Positions 1-5,763 of a DNA stretch of 14,417 bases are shown one piece after another. The notes below the pieces were generated by a model. That model was not told the DNA's origin. It saw nothing but the letters and a program-made list of their open reading frames with translations, and ran no database searches. The position numbers and the translations under genes are program-made. The DNA comes from Proteobacteria bacterium SG_bin5 (GTDB lineage Bacteria > Pseudomonadota > Alphaproteobacteria > Sphingomonadales > Sphingomonadaceae), in NCBI GenBank assembly GCA_002083475.1, contig LWDI01000110.1, positions 1-14,417 of the forward strand. The letters are read 5' to 3'. Within the stretch, counting starts at the first letter, position 1. Each line of letters starts with the position of its first letter.

Positions 1-340
1 CCGCCGCCATCGGCACGTCGGCGCGGGCGAGCAATTCGTAGCTGCCGTCGCGCAAGATTTTGCGCATCGGCTTGTCGAGCCGCGCGAGGCTCCAGCCCTT
101 GGCGAGCTTGCCCTCGATCAGCGCGTCGATCTCGGCGCCGCGCGCGAGCGTGCCGCGCACCAGATCGTTGAAGAAATCGACATCGGCCTCGGCATATTCG
201 GCCTCCTCGATCGTGGCGCCGAGCCGGTGCTGGTGGAATTCATGGAGCAAGGCGGCGACGGGGGTCGCCTCCATCGCATGTTGATACAGCGCCTGAACGG
301 CGGCGAGCCGAGCGGCGGCACGGGCCTTGGAACGAGTCAT
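1..340 (-). CDS. nusB: Transcription antitermination factor NusB (5' part, runs off the left edge)
   Basis: Reading the minus strand from the ATG at 340 gives 113 codons without a stop, beginning MTRSKARAAARLAAVQALYQ. The ARLAAVQALYQ segment is the N-terminal NusB signature. Further on, around residues 88-108, a DKPMRKILRDGSYELL segment followed by ARADVP matches the second NusB helical bundle (family pattern lr.gayEll.r.dvP). NusB is usually about 140-150 residues, so roughly the last quarter to third lies outside the window. NusB is a small all-helical RNA-binding protein. With NusE (S10) it binds boxA and supports antitermination at rRNA operons. No clear Shine-Dalgarno is seen before the ATG. 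The gene lies on the same strand as the operon at 695-2196 but is separated from it by a terminator-like hairpin, so it probably has its own promoter in 341-600. Identification is firm from motif content; the exact start is less sure. Confidence 0.88.
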   Translation of the reverse strand, partial: MTRSKARAAARLAAVQALYQHAMEATPVAALLHEFHQHRLGATIEEAEYAEADVDFFNDLVRGTLARGAEIDALIEGKLAKGWSLARLDKPMRKILRDGSYELLARADVPMAA

Positions 341-694
341 GGCGCGCGATGTAGCGGGTGGGGGGGAGATTGCTAGGGTGGGGGGGCGTTAACGGACTGG
401 CAGGTTCCGGGCAGCAAAAATCGGATAGCTGCTCCCTCTAGTCTAAGGCAACGCGTCATTGCCTGCTGTCGACCAAAGCCAGTCGTACAATCTCGCGGCT
501 GCGAATGTCCGACCACCGGAGAAGCAGCCGTTCGGGTTGTGTAAGCGGCCGATTTGTGACGCGCCAACTATGTCGCTTGGCGTGCATCCGACATGATCGC
601 ACTGGTCATTTAAAAAAGACACCAATCGTGTGCATTTTCTGTGAGACACGTGCAGAAAACGTGTTGGTGCGAATCGTATCTAAAATTGAGATCA
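341..694. other. Non-coding stretch between nusB and the two-gene operon
   Basis: These 354 bases contain only short open frames that do not look like proteins. They should hold the nusB promoter (minus strand), but I could not choose a convincing -35/-10 pair. Visible structure includes a small stem-loop CGCCAA/TTGGCG at 562-582, an imperfect GGCAA/TTGCC stem near 447-463, and the terminator-like hairpin at 607-669. GC content falls from left to right, so the left edge of the atypical patch is somewhere in this stretch. Confidence 0.6.
607..669 (-). terminator. Rho-independent terminator of the SDR/2TM operon
   Basis: On the minus strand, about 26 bases after the SDR stop codon, an interrupted stem forms. 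CACCAA (664-669 read in reverse) pairs with TTGGTG (620-625), and TTTTCTG (653-659) pairs with CAGAAAA (635-641). The stem is followed at once by TCTTTTTT (612-619). The stem has an internal bulge and only moderate GC, but the T-run and position fit an intrinsic terminator that insulates nusB from the upstream operon. Confidence 0.6.
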
Positions 695-1453
695 TCATGA
701 GGACGGGATTCCGGCAAGGGGTTGAAGCCGTCCGCTAGGGTTTCGTTCAAAATAGGACAAGTTATAGAAATTCCGGTTATGCTTGAACACCTTGACCGTT
801 GACCCATTCACGATCGACGGGAGCGTTAGCATTGTTTCATATAGAAAATCTGCAAGATCTTCGGGAGTGACATAACTATCTTCGTTTGAAAGGATTTTGC
901 TGCCTCGGACTTTGTCCGTGTAAATTGTCGGCAGCGCGACGCTGTTTGCCTGGACGCCGCATCCCGCATATTCGTTAGCAACGCATCGGATCAAAGTTTC
1001 GATGGCCGCCTTGGCGGCGGTGAATGGAGCCATCTCCGGGTAGTTTTGCTGAACAGAGTTACAACTAAAGGCGATAACTCGACCGCCGCCAGCCTGGGCC
1101 ATCAACGGCAACAGCTGATGAAGGACCGTATAAAGTGTAAGATAGTGGCTCTCCATCTGACTTCGCGCCACATTCGGAGGAGTCTCGTCGAGGGGCTGAT
1201 GATTCCAAAAATCGCCAACGCTATGAATCAGAGCGAATGGACCTGTAAAGTGTTCCGTAACCGTGTGTGCGATCCGCCTTACGCAGGTTTCATCAAGTAG
1301 GTCGCATCCCTCGAGGTAGACCACACCTTTATGACGAAGCATTTCACTGATCGGTCCACGAGAAGTGCTTACAACTGTCGCACAACCCTTAGCAAGACGT
1401 GAGATAATATGGCGTCCGATGTCAGATGTACCGCCGAGGACAAGGACGTTCAT
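695..1453 (-). CDS. SDR-like Rossmann-fold protein with substituted catalytic residues
   Basis: The 252-residue product has the usual length of a classical short-chain dehydrogenase. The N-terminus MNVLVLGGTSDIGRHI is the dinucleotide-binding beta1-loop-alpha1 with a G-x3-G-like motif (residues 7-13). The region normally reading ISS...YxxxK reads FSCNSVQQNYPEMAPFTAAK (129-148). Aligned by eye, the catalytic Ser is Cys131, the catalytic Tyr is Phe144 (TTC codon) and only Lys148 remains. The helix-4 Asn position looks like His103, and the NNAG motif reads HSVG (77-80). The protein may bind NAD(P) but is unlikely to do standard hydride-transfer chemistry. Its ATG overlaps the TGA of the upstream membrane-protein gene by 4 bp (ATGA), so the two are translationally coupled. 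Base composition is lower in GC than the flanks, suggesting transfer. An ordinary oxidoreductase with shifted catalytic residues is the main alternative. Confidence 0.85.
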   Translation of the reverse strand: MNVLVLGGTSDIGRHIISRLAKGCATVVSTSRGPISEMLRHKGVVYLEGCDLLDETCVRRIAHTVTEHFTGPFALIHSVGDFWNHQPLDETPPNVARSQMESHYLTLYTVLHQLLPLMAQAGGGRVIAFSCNSVQQNYPEMAPFTAAKAAIETLIRCVANEYAGCGVQANSVALPTIYTDKVRGSKILSNEDSYVTPEDLADFLYETMLTLPSIVNGSTVKVFKHNRNFYNLSYFERNPSGRLQPLAGIPSS

Positions 1454-2196
1454 ACCAATTCCCCCGCTGTCAGACGCGCTGCAAGCTCCCCGTTTTGGAA
1501 CGATTTGGGGAGATCCTTGGGCGTGAGTGAGGCCGCATAGCCACGACGAATGAACAGCGTCGAGCCACTATAGGTCGGCTTATGTTCGCCAACAGTGTGT
1601 CCAAAGCGACCGTGGATGATGACGGGCCGGCCGGTGTCACGCGGCGATCGCAGGAACGGCGATAGCCATTCATAGCCGAACAAGCGCGGTTTGAATCGGG
1701 CTGGGTCCGTGTAGTTGACGACGTAAAGAAAACGCAAGATACCCTCCTGATCAATCGTGGCGGTGACTGATCCCCATGAAGCAAAACTAGTACCAGCCGT
1801 GTTCTCGATCTTAACCAACAAGCAATCTTGATTAATTCTGACCTCGTGGGTCGTACGGAAAGGGACGGCTACTGATTGATCGAGACTAGCTTGCTCAAGT
1901 ACTTCGTACAGCGTTTCACCATACCACCATCCTTCGTAATTAATTGCGTCCTGACCGTGGTAACCCACGCGGTGAAGCCACGATACTGACTTCCAGGACA
2001 TCTTTCTTATAAACAGCTCCCCGGCGAAGAATGCTGCCGATAGGACCCCCGTCGAAGCAGCATATTTAGTCAGAATCTGACCGATTGACCCGCTCATGTA
2101 CGGCGCGACGATTGTAATCGTGTAAGATGACAGCAAGACGATCATGACGGCCCAAACGCGCGTCCAATTTTGATAGTGCCTCCGTAGATTATCCAT
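1450..2196 (-). CDS. Two-helix membrane protein with beta-rich domain, S-2TMbeta/Cap15-like effector candidate
   Basis: The 248-residue product starts with two hydrophobic segments (about residues 14-33 and 46-62), followed by a soluble domain rich in predicted strands. Family-like marks are a tryptophan/glycine entry motif YEGWWYGE (about 87-94), an IxQ-type strand leading into a TS-rich strand (VRINQDCLLVKIENTAGTSF, about 118-137), a LRFLYVVNYTDP strand, then IIHGRF and a C-terminal YSGSTLFIRRG. This order (2TM, GxWxG, IxQ...TSxS, LxYxYxNxP, HxG, LxGxY) is what I know of the S-2TMbeta domain. Cap15 of CBASS is the best studied member: its beta barrel binds cyclic nucleotides and its helices disrupt the inner membrane. 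The match is by eye and imperfect. No CD-NTase, mCpol or other nucleotide-signal gene is visible nearby; the coupled partner is an SDR-like protein. SD support is weak (GGGG about 9 bases before the ATG). If this reading is wrong, it is an uncharacterised 2TM protein. Confidence 0.55.
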   Translation of the reverse strand: MDNLRRHYQNWTRVWAVMIVLLSSYTITIVAPYMSGSIGQILTKYAASTGVLSAAFFAGELFIRKMSWKSVSWLHRVGYHGQDAINYEGWWYGETLYEVLEQASLDQSVAVPFRTTHEVRINQDCLLVKIENTAGTSFASWGSVTATIDQEGILRFLYVVNYTDPARFKPRLFGYEWLSPFLRSPRDTGRPVIIHGRFGHTVGEHKPTYSGSTLFIRRGYAASLTPKDLPKSFQNGELAARLTAGELV

Positions 2197-2484
2197 CGGC
2201 TAGCCCCGGATCAATTCGCGTTCGCAGTGGTATTATCTCGTTGCGCCGACTGCAATGGACCGCGTCACCTGCCACAAAGGTGGTTTCGGTTGTCGACGCG
2301 ATGTCGTCGGCAGACCGAAGCAGTCGTTTACCGCAGAACGATGGAATGGCGGTAGAGTCCCAGCTTCGGACCTTCATGCGGGCGCGATGGAGGCTTCGCG
2401 TGAATGGCGGGTTCCGGGATCAGCGGCGACCCCCGGCAGCGACTGCTTGTGAGGCGCAAAGCCGCCGCAGCGATCGTCGCCCCC
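2197..2484. other. Upstream region of the operon and 3' flank of queG
   Basis: These 288 bases separate queG from the two-gene operon on the same strand. GC content rises sharply again to the right of about 2400, so the right edge of the atypical patch lies around 2380-2480. The operon promoter must be here unless it is read through from queG. A GATAAT (2232-2237, minus strand) is a possible -10 but has no matching -35 at normal spacing. I saw no tRNA, no direct-repeat attachment site and no credible gene. Confidence 0.5.
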
Positions 2485-3525
2485 TCACCCCAACCGCGCC
2501 AACCCCCAGCCCGCCGCCTCGCGCACGCCTTCGTCCGCATCCTCCAGCAGCGCTTCCAGCGCCGGCACCAGCGCCCGGTCGCCGCTATTCCCCGCCGCGA
2601 TCGCTGCGTTGCGCACCAGCCGCGCGCGGCCGATGCGCTTGATCGGCGAGCCGGCGAACACCGCGCGGAACCCCGCCTCATCCAGCGCGAGCAGATCGGC
2701 GAGCGCGGGCGCCGCGAGTTCCGCGCGCGGCAGGAAGGCGCGGTGCGCGGCGGCTTGCGCGGCGAATTTGTTCCACGGGCATACCGCCAGGCAATCGTCG
2801 CAGCCATAAACGCGGTTGCCGATCCCCTCGCGCAGGTCGAGCGGAATCGGCCCCTTATGCTCGATCGTCAGATACGAAATGCAGCGCCGCGCATCGAGCC
2901 GGTAGGGGGCGGGAAAGGCGTCGGTCGGGCAGGCGCGCTGGCAGGCGTCGCAGCGGCCGCAGCGGTCGGCGCCGGGCGCGTCGGGGGGGAGCGCGAGCGT
3001 CGTGTAGATCGCCCCCAGGAACAGCCAACTGCCATGGTCGCGGCTGACGAGATTGCTGTGCTTGCCCTGCCAGCCGAGCCCGGCGGCCTCGGCGAGCGGC
3101 TTTTCCATCACCGGCGCGGTATCGACGAAGACTTTCAGCGCGCCGCCCTCGGTCTCGACCATCCACCGCGCGAGCGCCTTCAACGCGCGCTTCACCACAT
3201 CGTGATAATCGGCCCCTTGCGCATAGACCGAAATCCGCCCCCGATCCGGATGCGCGGCGAGCGCCAGCGGGTCGCGGCCCGGCGCATAGCTCATGCCGAG
3301 CGCGATCACGCTTTCCACTTCCCCCCACAACCCGCGCGGCGCGGCGCGCTCGTCGGCGCGCGTCTCCATCCACAGCATCTCGCCATGCATTCCTTGCGCG
3401 AGCCATTGCCGCAGCCGCGCGCCGGCCAAGGGCGCGGCGTCGGCGCGCGCGATTCCGCAGGCGACGAAGCCATATTCGGCCGCCTTTGCCTTCAACCGCA
3501 CCGCGAAGGGCTTGTCTTCGTTCAT
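2485..3525 (-). CDS. queG: Epoxyqueuosine reductase QueG
   Basis: This 346-residue protein catalyses the last step of queuosine synthesis in tRNA, reducing epoxyqueuosine to queuosine with a cobalamin cofactor and two [4Fe-4S] clusters. The ferredoxin-like cysteines are plain: CGRCDACQRACP (Cys189, 192, 195, 199), Cys215 in RRCISYLTIEHKG, and CDDCLAVCPWN (Cys242, 245, 249). Asp135 in VDTAPVMEKPLAE corresponds to the catalytic acid of the family. The C-terminal part (about 290-346) is a HEAT-like repeat that aids tRNA binding. Length is usual and no key residue is missing. The ATG at 3525 is followed by a typical QueG start. An AAGG lies right against the ATG, too close to be a good Shine-Dalgarno, so initiation may be weak or leaderless. 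It is divergent from the ABC ATPase, with only 41 bases between the starts. Confidence 0.95.
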   Translation of the reverse strand: MNEDKPFAVRLKAKAAEYGFVACGIARADAAPLAGARLRQWLAQGMHGEMLWMETRADERAAPRGLWGEVESVIALGMSYAPGRDPLALAAHPDRGRISVYAQGADYHDVVKRALKALARWMVETEGGALKVFVDTAPVMEKPLAEAAGLGWQGKHSNLVSRDHGSWLFLGAIYTTLALPPDAPGADRCGRCDACQRACPTDAFPAPYRLDARRCISYLTIEHKGPIPLDLREGIGNRVYGCDDCLAVCPWNKFAAQAAAHRAFLPRAELAAPALADLLALDEAGFRAVFAGSPIKRIGRARLVRNAAIAAGNSGDRALVPALEALLEDADEGVREAAGWGLARLG

Positions 3526-3566
3526 CCTTGGCCGCTACCCATGCGACGGCACATAGGGGGGAGCGC

Positions 3567-4484
3567 TTGGAAAGTAATCTCGCGATCAGCGCGCACGGGC
3601 TGATCAAGCGTTTTGGCGAGCGGCGCGTGGTCGATGGTGTCGATATCGCGGTGCCCCCGGGGCTGATCTATGGCGTGCTCGGCCCCAATGGCGCGGGCAA
3701 GACGACGACGCTCAGGATGTTGCTCGGCATCATCGAGCCCGACGCCGGCGCGCGCACCTTGCTCGGTCGCTCGATCCCGCGCGAGGCCAGCGACGAGGTC
3801 GGCTATCTGCCCGAGGAGCGCGGGCTCTACCCGGCGATGAAAGCGCGCGAGGCGATCGCCTTCATGGGCGCTTTGCGCGGCCTGCCCTGGCATATCGGCC
3901 GCAAGCGCGCCGATGGGCTGCTCGAACAAGCCGGCCTGGGGCACGCCGCGGACGAGAAGATCCGCAAACTCTCCAAGGGCATGGCGCAGCTGGTGCAATT
4001 GCTCGGCTCGGTGGTGCATCAGCCGCGCCTGCTCGTGCTCGACGAGCCGTTTTCGGGGCTCGATCCGGTCAATCAGGAGCGGCTCGAGGCGCTGATCAAG
4101 GCCGAGCGCGATCGCGGCGCGACGATCCTCTTTTCCACCCACATCATGAGCCATGCCGAGCGGCTGTGCGATCGTCTCGCGATCATCGCCGGCGGCAAGC
4201 GCCGCTTCGAAGGCACCGTTGCCGAGGCGCGCGGCACGCTGCCGGCGCAAGTCCATTACCAACCCGCGCGGCCGAGCGAGACGATCGACGCGCTGCTGCC
4301 GCCCGACGCCCGGCGCGACGATGGCGGCTATGTCTTCACCATGCCGCAACAGGGGATCGAGGCCTTGCTGGTAAAGTTGATCGAGGCCGGGCACGGCATT
4401 TCGGGATTGTCGATCGAGCGGCCGAGCTTGCACGACGCGTTCGTCCAGATCGTCGGCCGCCAGGCGCTGGAGCAAGCGCGATGA
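3567..4484 (+). CDS. ABC-2 exporter ATP-binding protein (NatA-like)
   Basis: The product of 305 residues is the ATPase of a two-gene ABC exporter. From the chosen start, Walker A is GPNGAGKT at 39-46, an E-type Q-loop lies in GYLPEERGLYP (79-89), the ABC signature is LSKGM (135-139), Walker B plus catalytic Glu is LLVLDEP (155-161) and the H-loop is in STHIM. A C-terminal extension of about 80 residues, common in this subfamily (DUF4162 type), follows. The open frame extends upstream to an ATG at 3486, but that would overlap the queG start and the added residues are not ABC-like. The TTG at 3567 has GGGGGGAG (3555-3562) at good spacing and starts the protein where the family starts. The stop overlaps the permease ATG (ATGA), so the two are co-translated. 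The substrate cannot be told from sequence; NatAB-type sodium or drug export is one possibility. Confidence 0.92.
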   Translation: MESNLAISAHGLIKRFGERRVVDGVDIAVPPGLIYGVLGPNGAGKTTTLRMLLGIIEPDAGARTLLGRSIPREASDEVGYLPEERGLYPAMKAREAIAFMGALRGLPWHIGRKRADGLLEQAGLGHAADEKIRKLSKGMAQLVQLLGSVVHQPRLLVLDEPFSGLDPVNQERLEALIKAERDRGATILFSTHIMSHAERLCDRLAIIAGGKRRFEGTVAEARGTLPAQVHYQPARPSETIDALLPPDARRDDGGYVFTMPQQGIEALLVKLIEAGHGISGLSIERPSLHDAFVQIVGRQALEQAR

Positions 4485-5734
4485 ACCGCGCCCGCTTGCT
4501 GCGCCAGACGCTCACCATCGCCCGGCGCGATTTCACCGCGACCGTGTTCACGCCCTTGTTCCTGCTGTTCCTGCTCTCGCCGCTGTTCATGATCCTGTTC
4601 GGCGTGCTCGGCGGCGTCGGCGGGGCGACGCTCGCGCGCGCGGGCGAGAGCAAGGCGGTGCTGATCGCGATCGTGCCCGCCGAGGACGGCGCGGCGCTCA
4701 GCGCGGCCGATGCGAAATTGCGCCGCATCTTCCGGCGCGGCGACGCCCCGCCGCCGCTGGTGATCGAGGCGCCGCGCGGCGACGTGGGCGCGCAAGCCCA
4801 GGCCGCGTTCGATCGGCGTGACAAGGAGGTCGCGACGGTGTTCACCGGGCCGCTCACCGCGCCGCACATTTTGTTCACCCCCGCCGGCACGCGCACCGCC
4901 GATTATCTGGCGCAACTCGCCGAAACCGCGCTGCGCGAGCGCGACGCCCCCGCCGCGCTGCCGGCGGTGCGCATCCCGGTCAAGCGCAAGGGGCCGAGTT
5001 CGGCCGGCCGCAACCAATCCGCCTTCCTCGCGGTGCTCGGCATTTTCTTCTTGACGCTCTTCCTCTCGGGCCAAGCCGTCGGCACCATGGCCGAGGAGCG
5101 CAGCAACAAGGTGATCGAAATCCTCGCCGCCGCGGTGCCGCTCGAATCGGTGTTTCTCGGCAAGCTGCTCGGCATGTTCGGGGTGGCGGTGTTGTTCGTC
5201 GCCTTTTGGGGGACGCTCGCGAGCCAAGTCGGCCAATTCCTGCCGCCGACCGGGCCAGGGCGATTGTTCACCGATCTCGCCCCGGCGGTCGGCGCGCCCG
5301 CCTTCGCCCTGCTCTTCGCGGGCTATTTCGCGATGGCGTATATGCTGCTCGGCGCGGTGTTCCTCTCGGTCGGCGCGCAGGCACAGACGATGCGCGAGAT
5401 CCAAATGCTCTCGCTGCCGATCACCATCACCCAGATGCTGATGTTCGGCCTGGCCTCGGCCGCCGCCGCCGATCCGGGCTCTACGACCGCGACCTTCGCC
5501 GAGATTTTCCCGCTCTCCTCGCCCTTCGCGATGGCGGCGCGGGCGGCGAACCGGCCCGAAATTTGGCCGCATCTGCTCGCGCTCGCCTGGCAGGCCTTGT
5601 GGGTGTCGCTCACCATCTGGGTGGGGGCGAGCGCGTTCCGGCGCGGCGTGCTCAAAACGGGGAGCGGGCGCGGCGGATTGCTCGCGCGCTTCGCGAAGCC
5701 ACGCACGGCGCCTATTGACATTAATGTCAATTAA
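4481..5734 (+). CDS. ABC-2 type exporter permease (NatB-like)
   Basis: The 417-residue permease starts at the ATG that overlaps the ATPase stop. It has one N-terminal membrane helix (about 22-48), a large non-cytoplasmic domain (about 50-180), then a cluster of helices (about 181-203, 228-247, 271-297, 308-327 and 365-388). The MAEERSNKVIEILAAAVP segment just after the second helix is the coupling region typical of ABC2_membrane_3 / NatB permeases. This topology, helix-big loop-five helices, is normal for the family. A longer upstream open frame exists but reads through the ATPase gene in another frame and is not real. The last codons (PIDINVN) are written by the 18-bp palindrome at 5714-5731, so the 3' end of this gene doubles as a likely control site for the next one. 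The transported substrate is unknown. Confidence 0.9.
   Translation: MNRARLLRQTLTIARRDFTATVFTPLFLLFLLSPLFMILFGVLGGVGGATLARAGESKAVLIAIVPAEDGAALSAADAKLRRIFRRGDAPPPLVIEAPRGDVGAQAQAAFDRRDKEVATVFTGPLTAPHILFTPAGTRTADYLAQLAETALRERDAPAALPAVRIPVKRKGPSSAGRNQSAFLAVLGIFFLTLFLSGQAVGTMAEERSNKVIEILAAAVPLESVFLGKLLGMFGVAVLFVAFWGTLASQVGQFLPPTGPGRLFTDLAPAVGAPAFALLFAGYFAMAYMLLGAVFLSVGAQAQTMREIQMLSLPITITQMLMFGLASAAAADPGSTTATFAEIFPLSSPFAMAARAANRPEIWPHLLALAWQALWVSLTIWVGASAFRRGVLKTGSGRGGLLARFAKPRTAPIDINVN
5714..5731. promoter_or_regulatory. Perfect 18-bp palindrome, likely repressor operator for the P450 gene
   Basis: ATTGACATTAATGTCAAT is a perfect palindrome ending 32 bases before the P450 ATG. It is strikingly AT-rich against the GC-rich surroundings. 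It contains a consensus -35 hexamer TTGACA (5715-5720), though no good -10 stands 17 bases downstream. Size and symmetry fit a dimeric HTH repressor such as a TetR or MarR protein. It overlaps the last codons of the ABC permease. No regulator gene of that type is in the window. Confidence 0.6.
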
Positions 5735-5763
5735 TCGTGTCCTAGGGGCAAAAGGAGAGGATC

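Noticed and set aside
1450..2196. A classical CBASS locus
   Set aside because: No CD-NTase, Cap2/Cap3 or SAVED gene is present; the only partner is an SDR-like gene, so the CBASS label is not supported.
2232..2237. GATAAT as -10 box of the two-gene operon
   Set aside because: No acceptable -35 at 16-19 bases upstream on the minus strand, so it was not listed as a promoter.
2189..2377. 62-codon minus-strand open frame overlapping the start of the 2TM gene
   Set aside because: The overlap looks like translational coupling, but there is no ribosome site, the protein shows no domain or hydrophobic pattern, and it lies across the composition boundary. It is more likely chance.
2404..3603. Long plus-strand open frame (399 codons) opposite queG
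   Set aside because: Antisense shadow of queG: Arg/Ala/Gly-rich translation without motifs, while the minus strand encodes an intact QueG.
4328..5572. Long minus-strand open frame (414 codons) opposite the ABC permease
   Set aside because: GC-rich shadow with His/Arg/Glu-rich low-complexity translation; the plus strand encodes a proper permease.
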